From Hyphomicrobiaceae bacterium (GTDB lineage Bacteria; Pseudomonadota; Alphaproteobacteria; Rhizobiales; Hyphomicrobiaceae), in NCBI GenBank assembly GCA_022842785.1, contig JALHOW010000001.1, forward strand, positions 62,001 to 126,000: a DNA stretch of 64,000 nucleotides, given 5' to 3'. A model generated the notes under the pieces. That model ran no database searches, had not been told where the DNA came from, and was given only the letters and a program-made list of their open reading frames with translations. Within the stretch, counting starts at the first letter, position 1. Each line of letters opens with the position of its first letter. This document shows positions 1-9,306 of the stretch, one piece after another. Made by a program: the position numbers and the translations under genes.

Positions 1-2
1 GC

Positions 3-305
3 TTCGTCGGCGCCATGATTTTCGCAACGCTCTATGGCGTTGCCGGCGGCATCATCGCCGTTACCCGCGCCACGCTGCCGCTGCAGATTTTCCCCGCCGG
101 CGCCTATGCCCGCGCATCATCGCAGCTCGCCGTGCCCCTCAATCTCTCCTTCGCCGCCGCTCCGCCGGCCTTCGCAGCCGTCCTTACCTCCGCTGGTCCC
201 CACGCGGTGTTGTGGTTGGCCTTGGTCATCTCGATCTTCGCATTCGGCACGCTTCTCGGTCTTTGGCTGCTGGATCGCCGAACGCATCAGTCATCCGGGC
301 AGTAG
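3..305 (+). CDS. MFS transporter, C-terminal fragment (5' end outside window)
   Basis: The reading frame is open from the window edge to a stop at 303-305, so only about the last 100 residues are present. They form hydrophobic helices joined by a short basic loop and end in a polar tail (LLDRRTHQSSGQ). The helix pattern and the phrase TLYGVAGGIIAVTRATLPLQ fit the last membrane segments of a major facilitator superfamily permease of the inner membrane. The substrate cannot be told from this part. The gene converges on the SDR gene on the other strand, with a GC-rich hairpin element in the gap. Confidence 0.6.
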   Translation, partial: FVGAMIFATLYGVAGGIIAVTRATLPLQIFPAGAYARASSQLAVPLNLSFAAAPPAFAAVLTSAGPHAVLWLALVISIFAFGTLLGLWLLDRRTHQSSGQ

Positions 306-390
306 GTCGCGCCTTCGGCGCGAGCGAGGGCCAGCCCTCGCGCACCCAGCCGGGGGACACCCCCGGGACCCCCGTCTTTTACGACTTTTC
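303..390 (+). repeat. Intergenic hairpin repeat, copy R1
   Basis: The copy holds a GCGCC-TTC-GGCGC hairpin, then the core palindrome CGGGGGACACCCCCG at 351-365, then a CCCCCGTCTTTTACGACTT tail at about 369-387. The same modules recur near 34.8, 46.7, 47.5 and 62.9 kb. It lies between convergent genes and its tail overlaps the last codons of the SDR gene, so it may also serve as a terminator. Confidence 0.7.
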
Positions 391-1173
391 AGGCATCACG
401 TAGTTGAGCGGCATGCGGCCGCCATCGGCGTAGACGGTCGTGCCCGTGACATAGCTGGCCTCGTCGCTCGCGAGCCACGCGACGATCGCCGCGATCTCCT
501 CCGGCTGCCCGACGCGGCCCATGGGCGTGCGCGAGAGCACCTTCTTGCGGAAGGCTTCGTCCTTCACCACGCCTGCCAGCAGCGGCGTCTGGATCGTTCC
601 GGGACCGACGGCGTTCACGCGTATGCCCTGTGGCGCGAGTGCGATGGCCATGGCTTTTGTGAGCTGCGCGAGACCGCCCTTCGAGACTGAGTAAGCAACG
701 TGATCAGGAAGCGCGAACACCGCATTCACCGAGCTCATGTTCACGATCGCACCGGCAGTACCGCCTTCCGTGCGCGGGCCCTGCTTCACCATCTGCCGCG
801 CGGCCGCCTGCCCGGCGAGGAAGGCACCCTTGAGGTTCACGCCCAGAATGCGTTCGAACTCTTCGATCGGCAGATCGAGGAACGGCGCGTCATCGACGAT
901 GCCGGCGTTGTTCACGAGCACGTCGATGCGCCCATGCGCTTCGAGCGCCTTGGCGATCAGATTGTGCACGTCGAGCTTTTCCGACACGTCGCAGTCGACG
1001 AAGTCGGCAACGCCACCGCTCTTGCGAATGCGTTCCGCGACCGCATTGCCGGCTTCGGCGTTCACATCGGCGACAATGATCTTGGCGTCCTCGCGCGCGA
1101 GCCTCAGTGCGCACGCCTCGCCAATGCCCTGTCCCGCGCCCGTGACAATCGCAATTCGGTCCTTGAGCAGCAT
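379..1173 (-). CDS. SDR family NAD(P)-dependent oxidoreductase
   Basis: A 264-residue classical short-chain dehydrogenase. The cofactor motif TGAGQGIG is at residues 11-18, NNAG at 88-91, and the catalytic Ser148, Tyr161 and Lys165 (YSVSK) are in place. The C-terminal stretch YVTGTTVYADGG is typical of FabG-like members. The ATG at 1173 follows a GAGGAG ribosome site; the longer open frame upstream runs back into maeB. It starts 19 bases after the maeB stop, so the two are probably co-transcribed. Family and reaction type (NAD(P)-linked alcohol/ketone oxidoreduction) are secure; the substrate is not known. Confidence 0.9.
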   Translation of the reverse strand: MLLKDRIAIVTGAGQGIGEACALRLAREDAKIIVADVNAEAGNAVAERIRKSGGVADFVDCDVSEKLDVHNLIAKALEAHGRIDVLVNNAGIVDDAPFLDLPIEEFERILGVNLKGAFLAGQAAARQMVKQGPRTEGGTAGAIVNMSSVNAVFALPDHVAYSVSKGGLAQLTKAMAIALAPQGIRVNAVGPGTIQTPLLAGVVKDEAFRKKVLSRTPMGRVGQPEEIAAIVAWLASDEASYVTGTTVYADGGRMPLNYVMPEKS

Positions 1174-1192
1174 TTTCTTTTCTCCTCGTGCT

Positions 1193-3484
1193 TCAGGCGG
1201 CCCCGCGCCGTACGGCGTCGACGACTGCGATCGCGGACATGTTGAGCAGGCCGCGCACGGTGATCGAGGGCGTGACGATATGAGCTGGCCGCGCCGCACC
1301 GAGCAGGATCGGTCCTACGGCCACGCTGCCCGATACGACCTTGAGCAGGTTGAATGCGATGTTCGCCGCATCGAGGCTCGGCATGATGAGCAGGTTCGCC
1401 GCGCCATTGAGCGCGGAGTTCGGGAAGATCTCCTCGCGAATGAAGGCGGACAGCGCCGCATCGGCGTGCATCTCGCCTTCGACCTGCAGATCGGGTTCCC
1501 ATTCGCGCACGAGATTGAGCACCTGGCGCATTTTGCGGGCCGACGCCGTGTTCTCCGAGCCGAAGTTCGAATGTGAGAGGAGTGCCACCTTGGGCTCGAT
1601 GCCGAAGCGACGCACTTCCGCCGCAGCAAGGCGCGTGATCTCCGCAATCTGTTCGGGAGAGGGATCGTAGGACACGTACGTGTCGGCCATGAAGAGCGGC
1701 CCGGTAGGCAGGATCATCGCCGAGAGCGTGGCGAAACCGCGTGCTCCGGGCATGAGTCCAACGACCTCCGAAACGTGCCGGAGCTGCGTGAGATAGCGCC
1801 CGACCGCGCCGCAGATCATGGCATCGGCATCGCCGCGCCGAAGCAGGAGGCCCGCAAGCACCGTCGAGCCGTTGCGCACGACGCGCTGGGCATGTGAGGG
1901 CGAGACGCCGCGGCGCTCGACGAGACGGTGATACTCGTCGGTGAGCACGGCCATGCGCGGGTCCGTCTCGGGATCGACGATGTCCACGTCCACGCCGACC
2001 TTCAGGCGCAGCCCGAGGTGGGTCATCATGCGGCGGATGTCGTCGCGCCGGCCGATCAGGATCGGATGCGCAATCCCTTCGGCGACGAGCTGCTGGGCGG
2101 CCTGCAGCACGTACGGATGATCGCCCTCCGCAAAGGCAAGACGCTTGCGTGTTTCCTGCGACGCGGCCTTGGCGGCATCCATGATCGGCTTCATGACGAA
2201 GCCCGAACGGAAGACGAAGCCGCTGAGCTTCTCACGATAGGTGTCGAAATCGGCGATCGGCCGCGTCGCGACGCCCGAATCCATCGCTGCTTTAGCGACG
2301 GCCGGTGCGATCTCGATGATGAGGCGCGGATCGAACGGCTTCGGCAGAATGTAGTCGGGCCCGAACAGGAACGTCTCTGCGCCATAGGCGGCGAGCACGA
2401 TGTCGGATGCTTCACTCTCGGCGAGCCGTGCGAGTGCGCTGACAGCCGCCGCCTTCATCTCCGCATTGATCGACGTCGCGCCGACATCGAGAGCACCGCG
2501 GAAGACGAAGGGAAAACAGAGGACGTTATTGATCTGGTTCGGGTAGTCCGTCCGCCCCGAGGCGATGATGGCGTCATCGCGCACGGCCTTGACGTCCTCC
2601 GGCATGATTTCCGGATTGGGATTGGCGAGCGCGAAGACCAGCGGCTTCGCTGCCATCGACGCGACCATCTCGCGGCTCACGATGCCGGCAGCCGAGAGGC
2701 CGAGGAAGACATCGGCGCCGGCCATGACCTCGGCAAGCTTCCGCTTGTCGGTCTTCTGCGCGTAGATGGCCTTGTAGGGATCCATGAGCGCCTTGCGGCC
2801 TTCGTAGACCACGCCCTCGATATCGGCGACCCAGATGTTCTCCCGCTTGGCGCCGAGCACGCAGAGAAGCCCGAGGCAGGCGAGCGCCGCGGCACCTGCG
2901 CCGGAGCAGACGATCTTGACCTCGCCGAGATTCTTGCCGACGAGCTTCAGGCCATTGAGGATGCCGGCCGCGACGACGATCGCCGTGCCGTGCTGGTCGT
3001 CGTGAAAGACCGGGATCTTCATGCGCGCCTGGAGCTGGCGCTCGATCTCGAAGCACTCAGGCGCCTTGATATCCTCGAGGTTGATGCCGCCGAAGGTCGG
3101 CTCCAGTCGGGCCACGGCCTCGACGAAGGGCTGAACCTCGTTCTCGGCCACCTCGATGTCGTAGACGTCGATGCCGGCGAATTTCTTGAAGAGAACGGCC
3201 TTGCCCTCCATGACCGGCTTCGAGGCGAGCGGCCCGATATTGCCGAGGCCGAGCACGGCGGTGCCGTTCGTGATCACGCCGACGAGGTTACCGCGCGCCG
3301 TATAGCGGGAGACCGCGGACGGGTCCTCTGCAATGGCCTGGCAGGCAAAGGCGACGCCCGGCGAGTAGGCGAGGCCCAGGTCGTTCTGGTTGGCCACCGG
3401 CTTGGTCGCGTGAATGGCGATCTTTCCGGGAGGGTCCGCCTCGTGGTAATCAAGAGCATTGCGTCGCAGATTGTTGTCGGGCAT
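1193..3484 (-). CDS. maeB: NADP-dependent malic enzyme with phosphotransacetylase-like C-terminal domain
   Basis: This 763-residue protein has the length and architecture of the large bacterial malic enzymes, which convert malate to pyruvate and CO2 with NADP reduction. The malic enzyme half covers about residues 1-430: Tyr40 (YSPGVA), Glu137/Asp138 (INLEDI) and Asp162 (FHDDQHGT) for metal binding, and the SGAGAA nucleotide motif at 194-199. The second half resembles phosphate acetyltransferase; in this family it is usually regulatory rather than active. The ATG at 3484 has a GAGGA site upstream. It is cytoplasmic and is followed by the SDR gene in the same direction. Confidence 0.95.
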   Translation of the reverse strand: MPDNNLRRNALDYHEADPPGKIAIHATKPVANQNDLGLAYSPGVAFACQAIAEDPSAVSRYTARGNLVGVITNGTAVLGLGNIGPLASKPVMEGKAVLFKKFAGIDVYDIEVAENEVQPFVEAVARLEPTFGGINLEDIKAPECFEIERQLQARMKIPVFHDDQHGTAIVVAAGILNGLKLVGKNLGEVKIVCSGAGAAALACLGLLCVLGAKRENIWVADIEGVVYEGRKALMDPYKAIYAQKTDKRKLAEVMAGADVFLGLSAAGIVSREMVASMAAKPLVFALANPNPEIMPEDVKAVRDDAIIASGRTDYPNQINNVLCFPFVFRGALDVGATSINAEMKAAAVSALARLAESEASDIVLAAYGAETFLFGPDYILPKPFDPRLIIEIAPAVAKAAMDSGVATRPIADFDTYREKLSGFVFRSGFVMKPIMDAAKAASQETRKRLAFAEGDHPYVLQAAQQLVAEGIAHPILIGRRDDIRRMMTHLGLRLKVGVDVDIVDPETDPRMAVLTDEYHRLVERRGVSPSHAQRVVRNGSTVLAGLLLRRGDADAMICGAVGRYLTQLRHVSEVVGLMPGARGFATLSAMILPTGPLFMADTYVSYDPSPEQIAEITRLAAAEVRRFGIEPKVALLSHSNFGSENTASARKMRQVLNLVREWEPDLQVEGEMHADAALSAFIREEIFPNSALNGAANLLIMPSLDAANIAFNLLKVVSGSVAVGPILLGAARPAHIVTPSITVRGLLNMSAIAVVDAVRRGAA

Positions 3485-3554
3485 TCGCCGTGGTCCTCGT
3501 TGCGTGCCGGCAGCCCGCATGTTTGCCACAGAACCATGGCGGAGTGCCAATGCC

Positions 3555-3938
3555 ATGCGCACGTTTATGAACGGCACCGAGTATTTGTCCCGCGCGAGCC
3601 ACCGTTTTCTGGCCGGCGCTGGGCTTGCGGTGTTGGTCGTGCTGGCGGATGCGCCCGGGCTCGGCGCCCAGGTGCCGGTTTCAGGTAGCGGCGCGACGCA
3701 GGTGCCAGAAGGTCTGCCGCCAGCCAACTGGCCGACCTCGCCGCATCATGCCGTCATCGACGGCTGGGGCCGGACCATTCCATGTCGCTGCCGGTTCAAC
3801 GGCAAGGCCTACCGGCTCGGCGAGATCGTGTGCATGAAGACGCACGTCGGCACAGTCCTCACGCGTTGCGATATTGTCGAGAACAATACGTCGTGGATGC
3901 CGAGCCGGGAGCCCTGCGTACCCGACGCCGGCACCTGA
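3555..3938 (+). CDS. Small secreted cysteine-rich protein of unknown function
   Basis: A 127-residue protein with an N-terminal signal peptide (hydrophobic core GAGLAVLVVLADAPGLGAQ, likely cleaved near residues 34-36). The mature part has a Cys-rich stretch, CRCRFNGKAYRLGEIVCM, followed by further cysteines near TRC and EPC, suggesting disulfides in the periplasm. No enzyme motif is visible. Two in-frame ATGs (3555 and 3570) are possible. It diverges from maeB and ends seven bases before the convergent chrA stop. It looks like a conserved unknown; no function is assigned. Confidence 0.65.
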   Translation: MRTFMNGTEYLSRASHRFLAGAGLAVLVVLADAPGLGAQVPVSGSGATQVPEGLPPANWPTSPHHAVIDGWGRTIPCRCRFNGKAYRLGEIVCMKTHVGTVLTRCDIVENNTSWMPSREPCVPDAGT

Positions 3939-3945
3939 TCGCCCC

Positions 3946-5268
3946 TCAGCCCGCCAGCAGATGCCAGCCGACGCCAAGCGCGCCGCAGATCGCGAGCGAC
4001 GTCATGATGCTGCGATGCAGCCGGAAGAGCAGCACGAACGCCACGCCCGTCAGGATCAAGGCGACCCAATCGAGGCTCGCAGGCTCGGGCAGGTAGAGGC
4101 GTAGCGGGCCGAGCCACGTCGTCGTGCTCTCGCGGAAGAGCACGTTGAGCGCGAACCAGACTGTCAGGTTGAGGATCACGCCGACCACGGCCGCGGTGAC
4201 GGCAGCAAGCGCTGCCCTGAGCCGCGGCTCAGCATTGATCCGCTCGATGTAGGGCGCGCCGACGAAGATCCATAGAAAGCACGGTGCGAACGTCGCCCAC
4301 AGCGCCACGAATGCACCGAGTGTGCCCATGAGCAGCGGCGATCCTCCGCCGTGTCGGTAGGCAGCAAGAAAACCGACGAACTCGGTGACGAGGATCAGCG
4401 GTCCGGGAGTGGTTTCAGCAAAGCCGAGCGCATCGACCATCTCGCCGGCTGTCATCCAGCCGAAGTGCTGGACCATATCCTGCGCGAGATAGGCGAGGAC
4501 GGCATAGGCGCCGCCGAAGGTCACGACCGCGAGCTTCGAGAAGAGCAGGCTGAGCTGCGACGTGACGTGCGAGCCGCCAAGGATCATTGCCAGGATGGCG
4601 AGAGGTGCGATCCAGACGACGAGCCAGATGACGGTCGTGCGCAGTGTGTCCGCGAGACTGACCGTCGGTGCGGCGCGTGCGGAATGGTCGACGAGTCCCG
4701 CGCCGGTCGCGAAGCCGTAGAGAGCGGCCGCGAGAACGATCAGTGGGAAGGGCACGGCGAAGAAGAAGATCGCAACGAATGCCAGGGCGGCCAGCCAGCG
4801 CTGGTCGGTAGCCGTCAACCCGCGCCGCGCGATCCGGATGAGCGCCTCGACGACGATGGCCAGCACGGCGGCCTTGATGCCCGTCAGAAGCGCCGTGGCG
4901 AGCGGCAACGTGCCGAACATCGCGTAGAGCGCGGCGAGCAACAGGATGATCAGCGCACCAGGAAGTACGAACAGTAGGCCTGCTGCGAGACCGCCGATCG
5001 TCCCGTGCATCCGCCAGCCCACATAGGTCGCAAGCTGCATGGCCTCGGGGCCCGGGAGCAACATGCAGAAGTTGAGCGCTTGGAGGTACGAGCGCTCGTC
5101 GATCCATTTGCGCTCATCGACGAGCATTCGATGCATCAGGGCGATCTGCCCGGCTGGGCCGCCGAACGAGAGGAGCCCGATGCGCGCCCACACGCCGAGT
5201 GCTTCGGCGAGCGTGGGCGTGGGTGTCGCCTCGCCCTTGCGGGCGGCAACTTCTATCTGCGATGTCAT
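3946..5268 (-). CDS. chrA: Chromate transporter ChrA
   Basis: A 440-residue inner-membrane protein made of two homologous CHR halves. Each half carries the family glycine motif: GLLSFGGPAGQ at residues 31-41, and VVTFGGAYAVLAYL about 255 residues in. The long two-domain form exports chromate in characterised members, which gives resistance. The ATG at 5268 follows GGGGAG. The gene begins 11 bases after the rhodanese-ChrB gene, so the two form a probable chromate-resistance operon. Sulfate or another oxyanion as substrate cannot be excluded. Confidence 0.92.
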   Translation of the reverse strand: MTSQIEVAARKGEATPTPTLAEALGVWARIGLLSFGGPAGQIALMHRMLVDERKWIDERSYLQALNFCMLLPGPEAMQLATYVGWRMHGTIGGLAAGLLFVLPGALIILLLAALYAMFGTLPLATALLTGIKAAVLAIVVEALIRIARRGLTATDQRWLAALAFVAIFFFAVPFPLIVLAAALYGFATGAGLVDHSARAAPTVSLADTLRTTVIWLVVWIAPLAILAMILGGSHVTSQLSLLFSKLAVVTFGGAYAVLAYLAQDMVQHFGWMTAGEMVDALGFAETTPGPLILVTEFVGFLAAYRHGGGSPLLMGTLGAFVALWATFAPCFLWIFVGAPYIERINAEPRLRAALAAVTAAVVGVILNLTVWFALNVLFRESTTTWLGPLRLYLPEPASLDWVALILTGVAFVLLFRLHRSIMTSLAICGALGVGWHLLAG

Positions 5269-5279
5269 GGCGTGCTCCC

Positions 5280-6098
5280 CTAGGCCTTGACCTTCGGGGC
5301 TGGCCAGTTGTGCGTTTCGTCGCTGGCATCGCGGCACCAGCGATAGAAGCCGTCATAGATGATCATGGCGGCGTCGAGCTGTGCGAGATCATCGCGGTAC
5401 ATGCGCGAGAGCCCGAGCGAGACGGCTAGCAAACCGGCGGCCTCCGGAACGAGGTCCATGCGCGCTGTGTCGGCGCCGCGGACGATCAACGCCAGTTTCT
5501 CCAATGCCGGATCGGTGAGGCCGAACTCACTGAGCATGGTGTCGAACGTGCAGAGATCGCCGCGATGACTCCAGAAGACATCCTCGATATCGAAGGGCGT
5601 GGCCGCGAAACGCTCGGCAACGGCCTTTACCTCCGATGGCGAGACGAAGAGGAACACGGCGCCAGGATCGACAAAGCGCCGGATGAGCCAGGGACAGGCA
5701 ATGCGGTCGATCTTCGGTCGCCCGCGCGTGACCCATACCGTGCGCCCCTGCACGTCGTGGGGCGGCAGCTTTGCGACATCGACGGTCGGATGAGTTCCTT
5801 CCAGCCACGCGACAAAACCGCCTTCGAGCGTCTCGGTACGAATACCCTCATGGCGCAGCAACGCTGCGGTGCCCTGACTGAGCTTCTGGCCCCTTTGGCA
5901 CACGACGACGACATTGCGGTCGCCGAACTCTTTGGCCCAATCGGCAACGGCTGAGTGCGGTCTGCGCACCGAGCCGGGGATGAGCCGTGCTTGGCGAGCG
6001 TAGTCCTCGTCCGTGCGCACGTCGATGATCGCAGGCGCCGTCGGTGTCCCGACAAGGCGCGAGAGCTGAGCAGGCAAAATCTCGGTAGGAGATGGCAT
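5280..6098 (-). CDS. Rhodanese-ChrB fusion, chromate resistance protein
   Basis: This 272-residue protein has two parts. Residues 1-105 form a rhodanese fold (IIDVRTDEDY) with the active-site cysteine at Cys67 in VVVVCQRGQKLSQG. Residues 118-262 match the ChrB C-terminal domain (ACPWLIRRFVDPGAVFLFV, then FDTMLSEFGL). ChrB-type proteins act in sensing or detoxifying chromate; a sulfur-transfer partner could aid thiol-dependent chromate handling, which is inference. It lies directly upstream of chrA in the same direction, supporting a joint role. There is no obvious signal peptide. Confidence 0.88.
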   Translation of the reverse strand: MPSPTEILPAQLSRLVGTPTAPAIIDVRTDEDYARQARLIPGSVRRPHSAVADWAKEFGDRNVVVVCQRGQKLSQGTAALLRHEGIRTETLEGGFVAWLEGTHPTVDVAKLPPHDVQGRTVWVTRGRPKIDRIACPWLIRRFVDPGAVFLFVSPSEVKAVAERFAATPFDIEDVFWSHRGDLCTFDTMLSEFGLTDPALEKLALIVRGADTARMDLVPEAAGLLAVSLGLSRMYRDDLAQLDAAMIIYDGFYRWCRDASDETHNWPAPKVKA

Positions 6099-6398
6099 AG
6101 CGCGTCCTCGCTCTAACTATGGCGGTGGGACGCGATCATTGGGCTTGCGCCTCACGAGGTCGTCGCGGAGAACCCCATGAGCAATTTTCTCCGATATTGG
6201 CTTGTCATTGTCAACTCGGCGGCAGAAAGCGCGGCGTGCCCGCGGCCATCCCGCAGTGCACGACGACCGGGTTTTGACGGCCGGCCGGCGCTGGTAGCCT
6301 GATCAATTGTGAGCACTGATTCCTCGGCCCCGAATCCTCGGCATTGCCGGTCTCCCAGCTCATGCCGCACAGCGACGATACGAGATCGGGCATTCGGA

Positions 6399-7658
6399 AT
6401 GCATTCCTCCTGGCTGGCTCCTTTCCAAGAACGGACGTTCCGTTTTCAATGGCCGGCGGCACTCATCACCGTCTGGGCGCTCGAGATGGAGACGCTCATT
6501 CTCGGCTGGTACGTTCTGGTCCAGACCGGATCGGTCGTCCAACTCACGATCTTTGCCTCCTTTCTGTACTTCGGAACGTTGTGTGCGCCTCTTCTCGGCG
6601 TCGTGGCGGATCGCATTGGCCATGGCAACACGCTTGCGCTCATGCGGTCATGGTACATGGTGCTTGCAACAGGCCTCCTGGCCTTTGCGGCCTCGGGCAA
6701 TCTGAGCCCGAAGGTGGTGCTCGTTCTGGCTTTCCTGAACGGTCTGGTGCGACCTTCGGATTTGGCGATCCGTAGTGCCTTCATGGCCGGCAGACTGCCG
6801 AGCGAACTTCTGAGCGGTGCCATGGCGCTCGAGCGCATGACCATCGATACCGCGCGCATTGCCGGCGCTCTCGCCGGCGCCAGCCTGTTCGCAGCGCTTG
6901 GCATTGCGCCTACCTATGTTCTGATCATCGTGCTCTATGCGGTCGGTGTGTGCCTGACGCTCGCCGCAAAGCGCAGCGCGCCTGTTGCAGAGGCGATGGT
7001 CGAAGCGGCCCCGGTGCTGCACAAGCCGCGCAATGCCTTCTGGCACGAACTCAAGGAGGGACTGGCCTACGTCTGGGCGCGCCCCGTGTTGCGCGCCGCG
7101 ATGTGGCTCGCGCTGCTCGCCAACCTGACGGGATTTCCGCTCACCAACGGTCTGCTCCCCTACGCCGCTCGCGAGGTATTCCAGACTGACGAGCGGGGCC
7201 TCGCCTTGCTGGTCGCGAGCTTTGCCTCCGGTGCCCTGATCGGATCGCTGACGTTCTCAGCCATGAGCCGCCGAATGCCCCTCGCGCGGCTCATGCTCGG
7301 GGCGGCAAGCGTCTGGTACGCCATGCTCGCCGTGTGTGCCTTCATGCCGACGCTTTACGGCGCGGCAGCACTGCTCATGCTGGCCGGGCTCGCACAGAGC
7401 CACTGCATGATCGCGATGGTGGTGCTCATTCTGCGTGCTGCTGCCCCGGCGGTGGTGGGCCGCGTCATGGGTGTGCGCATTCTGGCGATCTACAGCCTGC
7501 CAATGGGCATCCTCGCCGCGGGATGGTTCATCGAACGGATCGGATTTTCCGCGACGATCTTCGGCTATGCGCTCTTCGGGCTCGCCATGGTGCTCGTGCT
7601 CACGCTGCGTTTCCACGCCGATCTCTGGCGTGTCGAGGCACCGGCGAACAGTACGTGA
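6399..7658 (+). CDS. MFS transporter (EntS-like, MFS_3 type)
   Basis: A 419-residue permease with about 12 predicted membrane helices. It opens FQERTFRFQWPA and runs into a helix with LILGWYVLVQTGS, the layout of EntS/MFS_3 exporters, and has the cytoplasmic loop motif GVVADRIGHGNTLALMR between helices 2 and 3. The substrate is unknown; related proteins export siderophores or drugs. The ATG at 6399 is chosen because the frame upstream is not MFS-like; a start at 6309 is the alternative. It diverges from the chromate genes and converges on the NIPSNAP gene. Confidence 0.85.
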   Translation: MHSSWLAPFQERTFRFQWPAALITVWALEMETLILGWYVLVQTGSVVQLTIFASFLYFGTLCAPLLGVVADRIGHGNTLALMRSWYMVLATGLLAFAASGNLSPKVVLVLAFLNGLVRPSDLAIRSAFMAGRLPSELLSGAMALERMTIDTARIAGALAGASLFAALGIAPTYVLIIVLYAVGVCLTLAAKRSAPVAEAMVEAAPVLHKPRNAFWHELKEGLAYVWARPVLRAAMWLALLANLTGFPLTNGLLPYAAREVFQTDERGLALLVASFASGALIGSLTFSAMSRRMPLARLMLGAASVWYAMLAVCAFMPTLYGAAALLMLAGLAQSHCMIAMVVLILRAAAPAVVGRVMGVRILAIYSLPMGILAAGWFIERIGFSATIFGYALFGLAMVLVLTLRFHADLWRVEAPANST

Positions 7659-7673
7659 GGGATCGCTTCGGAT

Positions 7674-7701
7674 GTGCCGCAGGCGCATTCGCCTGCGGCA
7701 C
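7674..7701. terminator. Bidirectional hairpin between convergent genes
   Basis: A perfect 12-base-pair stem (GTGCCGCAGGCG and its complement) with a CATT loop sits between the stop of the MFS gene and the stop of the NIPSNAP gene. It has no long T run, so it is a possible intrinsic terminator rather than a certain one. Confidence 0.6.
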
Positions 7702-7709
7702 GATCGAAA

Positions 7710-8345
7710 TCACTGCACCGGAGAGTGTGCGCTCGGCAGCATGATGAGGTTGTTCATCTCGTCGAGCAGCGGGCCGCCGGTCTTGAGGAAGGCCTGCCAG
7801 CCCGGATCCTTCACCGCATCGCCGCGCGCTTTCGCACGGGCATTGAGATCGGGATAGGCCCACAGGTGCATGACCTCGTTCGGCTGCCCTGCTTCGGTCG
7901 TCCAGAGACCGGAGATCTTGGAATACTTCTCGCGCACTTCAAGCGCGCTGGTGAAGGCATCGAGCCAGGGCTTCTGGCCGCCTGGGAACGTGCGGTAGTA
8001 GCGCAGCTCATAGACATTGCCGGTGGTCGCAGGCGCACGCAGCGGGATGACCGGGTTGAGCAGCCGGATGTCCTGGCGCACGAGATTGGGACGAATGAGC
8101 GGGATGTACTCTTCCGTCCAGCGCTTGTTCTTCTGCAGCTCGCCACGGAGGCGGGCGCGGTCGTTGAGGCTCTCGTATGTCCACAGATGGACGACCTGAT
8201 TGAGCGCGCCGACCTCGGTGATCCAGTAGCCTTCGAGCTTGCCGTAGTTGTCGCCGCGGATCGCGCGCGCGACGGTGCCGGAGTTTTTCGCGACTTCCGG
8301 CGCCGTGCCGGCCTTGAGCGTATAGATACGCAGCTCATTGATCAT
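7710..8345 (-). CDS. NIPSNAP family protein with two tandem domains
   Basis: A 211-residue protein with two related ferredoxin-like halves. The first begins INELRIYTLKAG and contains NQVVHLWTYESL; the second begins VYELRYYRTFPGG and contains NEVMHLWAYPDL. The repeated (V)xHLWxY phrase is the NIPSNAP hallmark. The biochemical role of bacterial NIPSNAP proteins is not established. The start has a strong GGAGG-like site. It lies 70 bases downstream of the phosphotransferase gene on the same strand and may be transcribed separately. Confidence 0.85.
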   Translation of the reverse strand: MINELRIYTLKAGTAPEVAKNSGTVARAIRGDNYGKLEGYWITEVGALNQVVHLWTYESLNDRARLRGELQKNKRWTEEYIPLIRPNLVRQDIRLLNPVIPLRAPATTGNVYELRYYRTFPGGQKPWLDAFTSALEVREKYSKISGLWTTEAGQPNEVMHLWAYPDLNARAKARGDAVKDPGWQAFLKTGGPLLDEMNNLIMLPSAHSPVQ

Positions 8346-8415
8346 GGGCTTTCCTCCAGGATGGTGGACTGTTGGTTGGGAATGGGGGGCACGATAGGAC
8401 GCCGCTCAGGCGTTG

Positions 8416-9306
8416 TCATCCGCGCGACGGGCCATGAGACAGCCATTCGACGGCGGCCTGGACCATGGCCGGCGCATGGGTCGTATCGTGGGCGAGCTCC
8501 GCCAACTCGGAAAAGCGATGCGCGCCAGTGAGGATCGCAATGCGGCGGCGATCGAGCGGGAGGCCAGTGTGCACTTCGTATGCGCGGACAACGCGCTCCG
8601 TGAGATCGGGCGAAATCAGGTTGGTATAGACGAACTCTTGATGGCGGGAACCGAGACCTGAATCGGCGAAATCATAGATCCCGTTCAGGCGCTGCGCACT
8701 GTGGTCGAAGGCCATGTTCCACCCGTGACCATCGAAGAAGCCATAGACCATGCCGAGCGGATCCGCGGGCAGTCGCTCGTAGGCGGAGATGATTTCGGCG
8801 GCGGCGTGCCTCAGTTCGACCGGTAGGGCCGGAAGCGCTGCAGACCGCATGGCGGCCGGGCTTTGCCATGGCACGATCGGTGTCGCGCCGGCCGTCGTCA
8901 TGCGATCTACTGGAAGGAGATGAAGCTCGGCATAGAACTGGGCGATCGCGGCAGCAAGCCGCTCGCGCGCCACCTCGGGGAGGGCAGCGTAGTCCGCACT
9001 GAGGAGGTGCTGGCCGTGTATCTTCTGATGGCTCGAGAAGAGTGGCGGGCCATCGTGTAGGCACAGATCCGGCACCGGCATCGTCAAAGCCGGACGCACG
9101 ACGGCCAGCAGCGCCGCTTCTTTGACGAGGGCCGCTCGCGCGATCTCGTGGCGCGGAAACTTGAAGACAAGCTCGTCATCGGCGTCGATAGCGGTGGAAT
9201 CCCACCCTTCGCCCAACACTTCGAGCCGTGCGGCGGCCAGCTCTGGGAATTCCTTCAGGATCGCATCGCGCAGATGTGCGGGCACGTTGCCCGGCTTGTC
9301 CGTCAT
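8416..9306 (-). CDS. Aminoglycoside phosphotransferase-fold kinase (APH family)
   Basis: A 296-residue protein with the APH/choline-kinase fold. Visible kinase elements are a probable ATP-contact lysine, Lys49 (VFKF), the catalytic loop FFDGHGWN with Asp192 and Asn197, and the metal-binding Asp212 in IYDF. The usual first histidine of the HxDxxxxN loop is phenylalanine here, while Asp and Asn are kept. The substrate is unknown and antibiotic resistance should not be assumed. Its start overlaps the rimI stop by four bases (ATGA), so it is translationally coupled to rimI and tsaB. Confidence 0.82.
   Translation of the reverse strand: MTDKPGNVPAHLRDAILKEFPELAAARLEVLGEGWDSTAIDADDELVFKFPRHEIARAALVKEAALLAVVRPALTMPVPDLCLHDGPPLFSSHQKIHGQHLLSADYAALPEVARERLAAAIAQFYAELHLLPVDRMTTAGATPIVPWQSPAAMRSAALPALPVELRHAAAEIISAYERLPADPLGMVYGFFDGHGWNMAFDHSAQRLNGIYDFADSGLGSRHQEFVYTNLISPDLTERVVRAYEVHTGLPLDRRRIAILTGAHRFSELAELAHDTTHAPAMVQAAVEWLSHGPSRG

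Noticed and set aside
1928-3688. A 586-residue plus-strand frame opposite maeB
   Set aside because: It lies wholly over the malic enzyme gene, has the skewed Asp/Arg/His-rich composition of an antisense shadow, and has no motif.
8416-9306. Antibiotic-resistance gene
   Set aside because: The APH fold covers many housekeeping kinases; no resistance-type signature or mobile context is present.
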